A DNA stretch of 55,302 bases from Helcococcus massiliensis (GTDB lineage: Bacteria > Bacillota > Clostridia > Tissierellales > Peptoniphilaceae): contig NZ_OGVE01000005.1 of NCBI RefSeq assembly GCF_900258485.1, positions 1-55,302 of the forward strand, written 5' to 3'. The notes beneath the pieces were generated by a model, which did no database searches, was not told the DNA's origin, and was given only the letters and a program-made list of their open reading frames with translations. The translations under genes and the position numbers were made by a program. Position 1 is the first letter of the stretch, and the number at the start of each line of letters is the position of its first letter. Below, in pieces: positions 1 through 7,509 of this stretch.

Positions 1-159
1 AGGCATAGTTGTTGAGGAGCCTAAGGTAAAAATATTCCAAAGGCTCCAATTCTTGAATTTATGAGCTCAAAATCAAGAAATAATTTATCATATTTTAAAC
101 TCTACTTTTTGGGGGACACCTCACTTTTCGAATTCTATACTTATTAAAATCCTAAAACC

Positions 160-297
160 ATAAGTTTTAAAATCGATTTTTAATTTTAAAACTTATCTGA
201 TGCTGTGTAAATAAGTTTTAAAATCACTTTTCACATTTTATACTTATGAAAATCAAAAAATCATAAGTTTTAAAACGATTTTTGATTTTAAAACTTA
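160..297. repeat. repeated ATAAGTTTTAAAA inverted repeats
   Basis: The motif ATAAGTTTTAAAA or its complement occurs about five times between 160 and 297. Two pairs face each other and form hairpins of 14 and 13 perfect base pairs (about 160-196 and 263-297). A lone copy sits near 212-225. The larger unit around each hairpin is also duplicated, so this is a small tandem array. It could be protein-binding sites, a degraded mobile-element end or a structural spacer; the sequence does not decide. Confidence 0.6.
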
Positions 298-334
298 TTT
301 TCACCCAAACCATCACTACCATCATCCACAAATG

Positions 335-367
335 AAAAATTGTTGCGAAAAATTCGCAACAATTTTT
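335..367 (-). terminator. terminator of the HAD phosphatase gene
   Basis: A 15 bp perfect stem (AAAAATTGTTGCG facing its complement) with a 3-base loop lies 18 bases after the stop of the minus-strand gene. T-rich tracts flank both sides, so it could stop transcription in both directions. Confidence 0.85.
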
Positions 368-384
368 TTCTTTATTACAAGCAA

Positions 385-1236
385 TTACAAACTCTTTATT
401 ATCTCTATAGCCTCTGCAACTCCGTTATCATCATTGTTTGCAACATGGTGGGTAGCTAGGTCTTTTATTTCTTGATATGAATTTTCCATAGCAAAACCAT
501 AGTCAGCCATTTCAAACATTTCTAAGTCGTTTAAGCTGTCACCGATAGCTATTCTTACTGAATCATCTAATTGCAGGTAATCTTCCAAGTGTTTAAATAC
601 CATTCCCTTGTTTACATGAGCCGGAACAATTTCAAGATTTGTTCTTTCAGATTCTGTAGCATAAACTCCATCTAGCTTTGATAGTTTTTCTCTAATCTCT
701 TGCTTGATTTCATAAATTGGTAGGTACATGAAAAACTTATAGATATCAAAATCTTCTTCATCAAACATCGCATGGAAATCATCGATTTCTTTTAAATGAT
801 TTGCTAGAACATTCTTTTTGTAATTTTCAAAAGAATTAAATTCTTCTTCAGTTAAAACATGTACAGAACTTTGGAACAATTTTTCTAACCTATCAATATG
901 GTCTTTTTCACCAAACCTACTATTCTTGTTATATGTTAAAAATGGTTGGTCTTTGATAGTTTCGTATATATTTTTAGCCTGGTCCTTTGTAAAAGGAAGC
1001 TCAAATATGAGGTCTTCACCCTTGTAGGCAAGTCCACCATTTGATCCAACATAGGATATATTAAGATCATATTTATCAAGTAATTCTTTTATATTAAAAG
1101 CAGGCCTACCTGAGCAAATAAATACAAAATAGTCATCATCATTTGCTATAGACCTCAAGGCTTCAACATTTTCTTTACTAATTTCTTTTTGCGAATTCAA
1201 AAGCGTGCCGTCTAAATCAATACCGATTAATTTCAT
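385..1236 (-). CDS. Cof-type HAD-superfamily phosphatase
   Basis: A 283-residue member of the haloacid dehalogenase superfamily, Cof/YidA-like subgroup (C2-capped), which dephosphorylates small sugar or nucleotide phosphates in the cytoplasm. The N-terminus carries the nucleophile motif DLDGTLL. A conserved Lys sits in the middle (VNKGMVF) and the acidic motif GDSLNDLEM lies near the C-terminus, so all catalytic motifs are present. An ATG four codons upstream lies inside the GGAGG sequence, so the ATG at 1234-1236, with GGAGG directly before it, is the better start. It is transcribed alone. The true substrate cannot be read from sequence. Confidence 0.9.
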   Translation of the reverse strand: MKLIGIDLDGTLLNSQKEISKENVEALRSIANDDDYFVFICSGRPAFNIKELLDKYDLNISYVGSNGGLAYKGEDLIFELPFTKDQAKNIYETIKDQPFLTYNKNSRFGEKDHIDRLEKLFQSSVHVLTEEEFNSFENYKKNVLANHLKEIDDFHAMFDEEDFDIYKFFMYLPIYEIKQEIREKLSKLDGVYATESERTNLEIVPAHVNKGMVFKHLEDYLQLDDSVRIAIGDSLNDLEMFEMADYGFAMENSYQEIKDLATHHVANNDDNGVAEAIEIIKSL

Positions 1237-1331
1237 TCTTCCTCCCATAATTTATAATCCTTAGATGATTATATCAAAGTATAAGGAAGAATGCTTGGAG
1301 GCCAATGTTAAAAATAGTTTAAATAATAAAT

Positions 1332-1363
1332 AACCTCAAAATTCATTGGTGAACTTTGAGGTT
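1332..1363 (-). terminator. terminator after the metal ATPase operon
   Basis: A stem of about 14 bp with one mismatch (AACCTCAAA facing TTTGAGGTT) lies just downstream of the minus-strand HMA gene and is followed on that strand by an AT-rich tract. Confidence 0.65.
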
Positions 1364-1377
1364 AAGCAATCATTTAA

Positions 1378-1605
1378 TTAAGATATCTTTGTAGATAAGA
1401 CATCATATCCTAAAGACCTTATCTTATTTTCAACTTCTTTAGAGTCTAAGACATTATCATCAAAATTTAATTTAACCTTAGCTGAGTTAAACAATACTTT
1501 TACACTGTCCTTATCAACACCTTCCAAACTTTTCACACCCTTTTCTATTTTTTCAAGACATGATGGGCAGGTTAATGTTTCTAATTGCATATTTAATTTT
1601 TTCAT
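1378..1605 (-). CDS. small heavy-metal-associated (HMA) domain protein
   Basis: A 75-residue soluble protein with the ferredoxin-like HMA fold used by CopZ-type metallochaperones. The metal loop reads LTCPSCLEKIE (C-x-x-C) near residue 13-16, and the rest follows the family pattern, with a conserved glycine in SLEGV and a terminal SLGYDV. It starts one base after the P-type ATPase gene stops, so the two are surely co-transcribed. AAGGAG lies before the ATG. It may hand metal to the ATPase or act as its detached N-terminal metal domain, since the ATPase has none. Which metal is carried is not clear; the loop lacks the Met usual in copper chaperones (MxCxxC). Confidence 0.85.
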   Translation of the reverse strand: MKKLNMQLETLTCPSCLEKIEKGVKSLEGVDKDSVKVLFNSAKVKLNFDDNVLDSKEVENKIRSLGYDVLSTKIS

Positions 1606-1606
1606 T

Positions 1607-3466
1607 TTATTCTCCTTTATTTTTATTATTTCTAATCAATCTCATTCCATTCAAGATAACTACAAATATACTTGCTTCGTGGATTAGCATTCCTAGGGAC
1701 ATATTCAACCAATCATTAAATAATAGGGAATAGAGTAGGAAGAATACCACAAAGACCGCTATAAATATATTTTGAATCATATTTGAATGAATCTTTTTCG
1801 ATAACTTGTGGGCATATTGTATTTTTCTTATATCAGAATTCATCAAAACTATATCTGATGTTTCAATAGCTATGTCGGTACCATTGCCCATAGAAATACC
1901 TACATTTGCTAGGGATAAGGATGGACTGTCATTTATACCATCACCTATAAAGGCGACTGTGTGGCCCTGGTCTATAAGTTTCTTGACATATTGGGCCTTG
2001 TCTTGGGGTAAAAATCCACCATAGCCCTTGGTCAGACCTATTTCTTCACTGACTATATCGACAGTTTTTTGATTGTCTCCAGAAAGCATGATTAAATTTT
2101 TGATGCCTTCATTTTTGAGGGCCTCTATTGTAGCTTTAGCCTCATCTTTGATTTTATCTCTGATCAAAATCAAGCTCTGCAGCTCATTGTCATAGGCCAT
2201 CAAGATGATAGAATAGGCTTGGTTTAAATATTTGTCTATATCGTTTTTCTGTCTTTGAGATATTTCAATATTTTCTTTTTCCATCAAGGAAAGATTTCCG
2301 ACAATTACTTTCTTATCCAAAACTCTTGCAATGATTCCTTTACCTTCGACAACCTGTGTGTCCTTGGCTTCATAATAGTCATGGCCTCCATATTTTTCTA
2401 TGATAGCCTTGGCTAAGGGGTGGTCAGATTCTCTTTCAACACTCAAGACCATGCTGATATTTTCAGACTTTTCATCGGTGTAGAATATATGGTCGATTAC
2501 TTGAGGATGACCTTTAGTAATGGTTCCTGTTTTGTCAAATATGACTGTATCAATTTTGCTAAAATCTTTGATTACTTCACTAGTTTTGAAGAGAATTCCA
2601 TTCTTAGCACCATTTCCTATACCTGCAACATTTGATACAGGTACACCTATAACCAATGCTCCCGGACATCCTAGGACCAAGATTGTTATAGCAAGTTCTA
2701 TATTTTTAGTGATGATATATACTACTATAGCTAGTAAAAGAACGAGAGGGGTATAGTATTTAGAAAAGCTATTTATAAACTTTTCGGTAGCGGATTTAGA
2801 ATCTTGGGCTTCTTCAACCAATTCAATTATCTTGCCGAATGTTGTATCTTCACCAATTTTCTCAGCTACTATTCTAATAGTACCATTTTCTAGGATAGTT
2901 CCTGAAAAGACTTCGTCACCTTTTTCCTTTTTTACCAGCATGGATTCGCCAGTTATGCTGGCTTCATTCATATAGCCAACACCAGATATTACTTTTCCAT
3001 CTACTGGTACTTGGGCCCCGGTTTTCACCAAGATATTATCGCCGACATCCAAGTCGTCTATATCTACTTCTTCATGGTCTCCATTGTCATTTATTCTTAT
3101 AGCTTTCTTAGGAGACATTTCTATTAAACTCTTTATAGCAGACCTTGTGTGGTTTAGAGTTTTTTGCTCTAGATAAGATCCAAAGATAAATAGAAAGGTC
3201 ACTATAGCAGATTCTTCATAATTTTTTATGATTAGGGCTGCTATTACAGCTATACTTACCAATACATCTATGCTTATTACTTTTATCTTTATGGATCCAA
3301 TAGCCTGCATTAGTATAGGAAGCAGGGCTATGATTGAAGCTATAAGGAAGAATACATCCTTTAGATAAGCATTATCAAAGATGTGAAGGGAAACCAAGGC
3401 TGAGGCTATAAGGATACCACTTAAGACCATTATCCTGTTTTTATTTTTAAATATAAATCTGGTCAT
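1607..3466 (-). CDS. P1B-type metal-transporting ATPase with CPG motif
   Basis: A 619-residue heavy-metal P-type ATPase that would use ATP to move a metal ion across the cell membrane. Visible are the actuator motif TGES, the phosphorylation site DKTGT, the HP signature (SDHPLAKAI), the nucleotide-binding GDGINDS and six to eight membrane helices. No N-terminal HMA domain is present; a separate HMA protein is encoded directly downstream. The membrane metal site reads GCPGALV, so the usual CPC of Cu/Zn/Cd pumps is CPG; the bases at about 2655-2675 confirm this. The C-terminus keeps the LGMLIHEAS...NGMRLIR pattern of Zn/Cd-like pumps. Metal specificity cannot be assigned. Its ATG lies one base after the upstream RIC-like gene. 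Confidence 0.88.
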   Translation of the reverse strand: MTRFIFKNKNRIMVLSGILIASALVSLHIFDNAYLKDVFFLIASIIALLPILMQAIGSIKIKVISIDVLVSIAVIAALIIKNYEESAIVTFLFIFGSYLEQKTLNHTRSAIKSLIEMSPKKAIRINDNGDHEEVDIDDLDVGDNILVKTGAQVPVDGKVISGVGYMNEASITGESMLVKKEKGDEVFSGTILENGTIRIVAEKIGEDTTFGKIIELVEEAQDSKSATEKFINSFSKYYTPLVLLLAIVVYIITKNIELAITILVLGCPGALVIGVPVSNVAGIGNGAKNGILFKTSEVIKDFSKIDTVIFDKTGTITKGHPQVIDHIFYTDEKSENISMVLSVERESDHPLAKAIIEKYGGHDYYEAKDTQVVEGKGIIARVLDKKVIVGNLSLMEKENIEISQRQKNDIDKYLNQAYSIILMAYDNELQSLILIRDKIKDEAKATIEALKNEGIKNLIMLSGDNQKTVDIVSEEIGLTKGYGGFLPQDKAQYVKKLIDQGHTVAFIGDGINDSPSLSLANVGISMGNGTDIAIETSDIVLMNSDIRKIQYAHKLSKKIHSNMIQNIFIAVFVVFFLLYSLLFNDWLNMSLGMLIHEASIFVVILNGMRLIRNNKNKGE

Positions 3467-3467
3467 A

Positions 3468-3749
3468 TTACACCATCAAATCTTCATCTAGTTTATTTAG
3501 TATTTTATATACAGCTTCATAAGTTTCGCAAGTTCCTTGTGGAATAGTATAGTCATTTGTTATTTTTCTTAAATTAATAAAATCATCTTCTAATTTATCA
3601 AAGTCTGATTTATTTAAATTTTCTTTTATAGAATTATATATCTTATCTACTTCAAAGATTTCTTCATGGTCTTTGTCATGGACTTTTTTTACTGTAGGCA
3701 GATAAAAATCTAATTTTTCAAATAAGTCTTTGTTCTTTTCTATATACAT
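3468..3749 (-). CDS. shortened RIC/ScdA-like hemerythrin-family protein
   Basis: A protein of 93 residues from the ATG at 3747-3749, which has AAAGGAG before it; an ATG 11 codons upstream lies too near the promoter. The sequence resembles the di-iron RIC proteins (YtfE/ScdA), which repair iron-sulfur clusters after nitrosative or oxidative damage. VKKVHDKDHEEIFEV matches their VHG..HPEL helix, and LRKITNDY..P.GTCETYEAVY matches their lRxLTxdYxxPxxAC.ty segment. It ends at DEDLMV, exactly where the family continues with a His/Glu ligand helix, and it lacks the central H..EE ligand region. It may therefore not bind two irons. It leads the operon with the ATPase and HMA genes, under an FNR-like box. 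Family call is from pattern only. Confidence 0.6.
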   Translation of the reverse strand: MYIEKNKDLFEKLDFYLPTVKKVHDKDHEEIFEVDKIYNSIKENLNKSDFDKLEDDFINLRKITNDYTIPQGTCETYEAVYKILNKLDEDLMV

Positions 3750-3752
3750 AAA

Positions 3753-3800
3753 ATTCTCCTTTGTTTTATAGTCTATATACACTATAAGACAAAGGAGAAT
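3753..3800 (-). promoter_or_regulatory. 20 bp inverted repeat spanning promoter and ribosome-binding site
   Basis: Arms 3753-3772 and 3781-3800 match at 19 of 20 positions around an 8-base spacer. The arm nearer the gene contains the AAAGGAG ribosome site of the RIC-like gene; the other arm contains the predicted -10 element. At the DNA level it looks like an operator. In RNA that reads through from the upstream operon it would fold and hide the ribosome site. Confidence 0.7.
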
Positions 3801-3822
3801 CTATTTCCTTGACCTAGATCAA
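3781..3822 (-). promoter_or_regulatory. class II FNR/CRP-type promoter of the RIC-like/ATPase operon
   Basis: On the minus strand TTGATCTAGGTCAA (3822-3809) matches the FNR consensus TTGAT-N4-ATCAA with one change. A -10 hexamer TATAGT follows at 3786-3781. The box centre (3815.5) lies 29.5 bases from the edge of the -10, which is the spacing of class II activation at -41.5. The Crp/Fnr gene ends 10 bases upstream of the box, which makes it the natural candidate regulator. Confidence 0.75.
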
Positions 3823-3831
3823 GTTTTTTAT

Positions 3832-4497
3832 TTAATTGTCTATATATTCATTTAATTTTTCAACATCCAATATTTTTATTTTCCTATTGGTCTTTTTTAT
3901 ATAGCCCAAGTCTTCAAATTCTTTTAATTTTCTTGAAATTGTTTCAGGGGTAGTAGCTAAGTAGTTGGCTAATTCCTTAGAAGATAGGTCCAGTTCAAAC
4001 TCTTCTTGGTCACTGCTATGGTAAATGTTTAAGATATAGGAAGCTATCCTGGTATTTACATCTTCATAGGCATTATTTAAGGACTGTTTTTCTGTTTCAA
4101 CCAATTTATCACTAAATTCTTTTAGTAAGTTTATAGCAATTGTTGGGTTCTCCATCATGATATTTTTGAAGTCATCTTTTTTGACTAGGCAGATAGAGGT
4201 TTTTTCAAGGGAATCTACATAAGTGTCCTGTATTTCATCAGAGAATAGGGTATTTTGACCTACTACATCTCCTGCCTGTAAGACTCTTAATAGTTGCTCT
4301 TTTCCTGAATTTGTTAGCTGGTATTCTTTAACCTTTCCTTTTTCTATTACAAACATGCCAATTTGATTTACTGGAGAAAAAATGTTTTCACCCTTTTCAA
4401 ATTCTCTATGGGTCAAGATGGTATCAATTTTTTTTAAGTTTTCTTCATCTAAGTGTCTAAAAATTGGAACTTGCTCTGCACAGTATTTTTTCTTCAT
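3832..4497 (-). CDS. Crp/Fnr-family transcription regulator
   Basis: A 221-residue DNA-binding protein with an N-terminal cyclic-nucleotide-type beta barrel (about 15-125; GDVVGQNTLF is the barrel loop), a long dimer helix and a C-terminal winged helix (about 150-215; recognition region TTPETISRKLKEFE). FNR itself binds an iron-sulfur cluster with a row of N-terminal cysteines; here only one or two cysteines are present (C6 and one near 103), so cluster sensing is doubtful and it resembles the FLP type. Recognition residues of the E..SR form fit a TTGA..TCAA box, and such a box lies just past the gene. It follows arsC by 13 bases, so it is the last gene of the acetyltransferase-arsC-regulator unit. 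Confidence 0.88.
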   Translation of the reverse strand: MKKKYCAEQVPIFRHLDEENLKKIDTILTHREFEKGENIFSPVNQIGMFVIEKGKVKEYQLTNSGKEQLLRVLQAGDVVGQNTLFSDEIQDTYVDSLEKTSICLVKKDDFKNIMMENPTIAINLLKEFSDKLVETEKQSLNNAYEDVNTRIASYILNIYHSSDQEEFELDLSSKELANYLATTPETISRKLKEFEDLGYIKKTNRKIKILDVEKLNEYIDN

Positions 4498-4510
4498 TTT
4501 ATCTCCTTAT

Positions 4511-4912
4511 TTATTTGTCAAGTTCTTTTTTTTTTAACTCAAGGATATTTTCTTCAATTTTAGCAATTATTATTTTGAACTCTTCGTCTGACTTTCCACT
4601 TGGATCTTCCAAGTCCCAATCTGCATCAAAGCCCTTGTCTATAAAAGGACAAGCTACATTACATCCCATTGAAATTGCTATGTCAGGATTTGGTATATCA
4701 GAAATCAACTTTGGTTTTTGACTTTCTTCTATGTCAATTCCGTACAAGTCCTTCATGAGACGAACTGCATCCTGGTTGATTTGAGATTTTAATTCAGTTC
4801 CAGCAGAATAGCTTTCAAACACATCTGAAGCGAGGTGTTTGCCAAGGGCTTCAGCAATTTGACTCCTACAGGAATTGTGTACACATATAAAAGCTACTTT
4901 CTTTTTCTTCAT
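4511..4912 (-). CDS. arsC: thioredoxin-type arsenate reductase
   Basis: A 133-residue protein of the low-molecular-weight phosphatase fold that reduces arsenate to arsenite by a cysteine relay, regenerated by thioredoxin. The P-loop reads C10-VHNSCRS, and the relay cysteines appear as C84 and C88 in GCNVACP. The WDLEDPSGKSDEEF segment is typical of this branch. No arsenite exporter or ArsR repressor lies in the window, so a complete arsenic operon is absent; the product arsenite would need an exporter elsewhere. Gene order places it between an acetyltransferase and the Crp/Fnr regulator. A protein-tyrosine-phosphatase role is less likely because the relay cysteines are present. Confidence 0.87.
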   Translation of the reverse strand: MKKKKVAFICVHNSCRSQIAEALGKHLASDVFESYSAGTELKSQINQDAVRLMKDLYGIDIEESQKPKLISDIPNPDIAISMGCNVACPFIDKGFDADWDLEDPSGKSDEEFKIIIAKIEENILELKKKELDK

Positions 4913-4930
4913 TTTTTCTCCTTATTTTTT

Positions 4931-5818
4931 CTAAAAGACTTCATTCATATCCCTAGCATCCAAGTAAAGAACTTTTGTATCTACCTTAAATCCTAGTTTT
5001 TCATAAAGATTTTTCGCCTTGGTATTGTCAGCATCTACAGCTATTTGGAAGTCTTTGGTGTTTATATCTTCAAATGTTTTTATAGTTTTTGCTAGCAGCT
5101 TGTAAGCATAGCCCTGTCTTAAATATTCTTTTTTAGTTGCCACACTATACATATAGTTTACATCAGAAGCAAAGTCTACTGACACCCTAGATATTATATC
5201 CTTGTCATTTCTAAGGACAAAAATGTCTACCGTACCCGATTCAATACTAGCTATATTGTACCTTTTAGCTATATTTATGTCAGAATCAAATGCCTCATGC
5301 ATCAACTGAGTCAGCTCATCTACATCTTTCAAAGAAGCTTTTTCAAATATCAAGTTTGAAGACTCCAGTGTATAATCCAAATCTTCCTTCTTATATTTCC
5401 TTGATAATTGAAGCTCTTCTGATTCATACCTTATCAGATTAAGATTTTTAATCAAGTCAGGGTTCTTACCCAAAAAGACCTCTTCTGTGACAAAAGAAAC
5501 TGTATTTAAGTTATAGGCCTTAGTTTCATGTAAGAATGTTTGGTACAAACGTCTAGCGACTCCTTGTTTCCTAAAGTCTGGATCAACCTTCAATTGGATT
5601 TCCACATCCTTACTATCAGCATAGGTAGCTAGGAGGCCTATCAATTCATGATCATCATTATATGCCAGGAAGAATGCAGGCATGTCCTTGTCAAAGTTGT
5701 AATCACTAGATAGATATGGGTCTCTGTAGGTGTGGTCGAAGCTGTGTACCTTCTTTAGAAGTTTTTCAATGGCTTTTATTTGATTGTTGCTTAAGTTGTT
5801 TGTTGAGATTATTTGCAT
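4931..5818 (-). CDS. two-domain GNAT acetyltransferase
   Basis: A 295-residue protein with two GNAT folds. The first (about 1-140) carries an acetyl-CoA loop VDPDFRKQGVARRLY; the second (about 155-290) carries KKEYLRQGYAYKLL and ends with the NLYEKLGF signature. Both keep the R/Q-x-x-G-x-G/A pattern, so both could bind acetyl-CoA. Tandem GNAT proteins acylate amines such as antibiotics, polyamines or thiols, but the substrate is unknown. An AAGGAG lies 6 bases before the ATG. It opens the unit continuing to arsC 18 bases later. Confidence 0.8.
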   Translation of the reverse strand: MQIISTNNLSNNQIKAIEKLLKKVHSFDHTYRDPYLSSDYNFDKDMPAFFLAYNDDHELIGLLATYADSKDVEIQLKVDPDFRKQGVARRLYQTFLHETKAYNLNTVSFVTEEVFLGKNPDLIKNLNLIRYESEELQLSRKYKKEDLDYTLESSNLIFEKASLKDVDELTQLMHEAFDSDINIAKRYNIASIESGTVDIFVLRNDKDIISRVSVDFASDVNYMYSVATKKEYLRQGYAYKLLAKTIKTFEDINTKDFQIAVDADNTKAKNLYEKLGFKVDTKVLYLDARDMNEVF

Positions 5819-6006
5819 GGGGGACTCCTTGAAGGGTTTTGTTTTTATTATACTTTAGAAGTCATTGAAAATAAAGACATAAACCATTAAATAGATATAT
5901 TCAAATTATTAGGGATTTAAGTTGTTTGATAGTATTCGATCAATGTATTTGATATAATGCTAAATATATAGATATTTTATTAATTATGTAATTAAGGAGT
6001 AAATTA

Positions 6007-7509
6007 ATGTCAAATAATATTAATAGCGCTGATTTAGGTTTTGAAAATGAAATATTTGCAGCAGCAGATAAACTAAGAGGAAATATAGATGCCGCTGAAT
6101 ATAAACATGTTGTGCTAGGTTTAATATTTTTAAAATATATTTCTGATTCTTTTGAAGAAAAATATAATGAACTTGTAGAAGAAGGAAGTGGATTTGAAGA
6201 AGACAGAGATGAATATATAGCTGAAAATATATTTTTTGTTCCTGAAAAAGCTCGTTGGGATTATATAGCTAAACAAGCTACAACTCCTGAAATAGGTAAG
6301 ATAATCGATGAAGCAATGATAATAATTGAAGAAGAAAACGAAAGACTAAAAGGTATACTACCAAAGAATTATGCAAGACCAGAGCTTGATAAAAGAAGAC
6401 TTGGAGAAGTAGTAGATTTATTTAATAATTTAAAATTAAAAGAACAGGGTAATTCTAAAGATATTTTAGGGCGAACATATGAATATGCTATAGCACAATT
6501 TGCTGAATTAGAGGGTAAAAGAGCTGGGGAATTCTATACTCCATCAAGTATAGTTAGAACTTTAGTTGAAATTTTAGAACCTTATGAAGGTAGGGTATAT
6601 GACCCATGTTGTGGTGCAGGGGGAATGTTTGTTCAATCAGCTAATTTCGTTGAAAGACACAAAGGAAGAGTGGATAATTTATCAATATTTGGACAAGAAT
6701 CAAATCCAAATACTTGGAAACTTGCTCAAATGAACCTTGCTATCCATGGATTAGAAGGTAATTTAGGACAAGGTGCTGCTGATACATTTTTCAATGACCA
6801 ACATAAAAATTTAAAAGCAGATTTTATACTTGCTAATCCACCTTTTAATATTAAGGATTGGGGTGGTGATAAATTAACAGATGATGCACGTTGGAAATAT
6901 GGGACTCCACCAGAAGGAAATGCTAACTTTGCTTGGATACAACATATGATTTCTCATCTATCTCCAAATGGAAAGATTGGATTGGTATTAGCTAATGGAT
7001 CACTATCTGCTGGTGGTGACGAAGGTAAGATTAGAGAAACTATTATCAAGGATGATTTAATAGAAGCTATCATATCCATGCCTGATAAATTATTCTATTC
7101 AACAGGTATCCCTATAAGCTTATGGATTATTAATAAAAATAAATCTCAAAAAGGAAAAACTTTATTTATAGATGCAAGAAATCTCGGGAAAATGGTCACT
7201 AGAGCTCATAGAGAATTAAGCAATGAAGATATTATTTTAATAGCAGACACTTATCGAGATTTTGTAAATGGAAAGGAAGTTGATCAACAAGGTTTTACAA
7301 ATGTTTCAGACATAAAAGAAATTGAAGCTAATAACTTTGTTTTAACACCTGGTAGGTATGTAGGTTTAGAAGAATTAGAATATGATGGTATTCCTTTTGA
7401 AGAAAAAATGGAAGACTTAACCTCAGAGTTAAGCGAACTTCTTAATGAATCTCATAGGCTTGAAAAAGAAATAAGAGAACAGTTAGGAGGTATTGGTTTT
7501 GAGTTATAA
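6007..7509 (+). CDS. hsdM: type I restriction-modification methyltransferase subunit HsdM
   Basis: A 500-residue N6-adenine methyltransferase of type I restriction systems. The N-terminal helical domain is followed by the SAM-binding motif DPCCGAGGMF (about 199) and the catalytic NPPF (about 277-280). Together with HsdS it methylates both strands of the recognition site; with HsdR it forms the cleaving complex. AAGGAG precedes the ATG. The gene is intact and of normal length. hsdS overlaps its end and hsdR follows, giving the order M-S-R. Confidence 0.96.
   Translation: MSNNINSADLGFENEIFAAADKLRGNIDAAEYKHVVLGLIFLKYISDSFEEKYNELVEEGSGFEEDRDEYIAENIFFVPEKARWDYIAKQATTPEIGKIIDEAMIIIEEENERLKGILPKNYARPELDKRRLGEVVDLFNNLKLKEQGNSKDILGRTYEYAIAQFAELEGKRAGEFYTPSSIVRTLVEILEPYEGRVYDPCCGAGGMFVQSANFVERHKGRVDNLSIFGQESNPNTWKLAQMNLAIHGLEGNLGQGAADTFFNDQHKNLKADFILANPPFNIKDWGGDKLTDDARWKYGTPPEGNANFAWIQHMISHLSPNGKIGLVLANGSLSAGGDEGKIRETIIKDDLIEAIISMPDKLFYSTGIPISLWIINKNKSQKGKTLFIDARNLGKMVTRAHRELSNEDIILIADTYRDFVNGKEVDQQGFTNVSDIKEIEANNFVLTPGRYVGLEELEYDGIPFEEKMEDLTSELSELLNESHRLEKEIREQLGGIGFEL

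Larger units (their letters stand above)
1..384. other. non-coding leader region with AT-rich inverted repeats
   Basis: No convincing gene lies here. One plus-strand frame is open from base 2 to a TGA at 62-64 and could be the tail of a gene lying to the left, but I do not recognise its 20 residues. From about 121 to 297 an imperfect unit of about 75 bases occurs twice (121-196 and 224-297), and each copy ends in an AT-rich hairpin. The right edge carries the terminator of the HAD gene. Confidence 0.5.

Noticed and set aside
1-64. Possible 3' end of a gene or of an IS3-family element entering from the left (open frame to 64, then TTTTTGGGGGACACC near 106-120)
   Set aside because: The 20 residues match no family I know and the supposed element end has no transposase beside it, so neither can be supported.
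4511-4912. Complete arsenic resistance operon
   Set aside because: Only arsC is present; no arsB/acr3 or arsR is encoded nearby.
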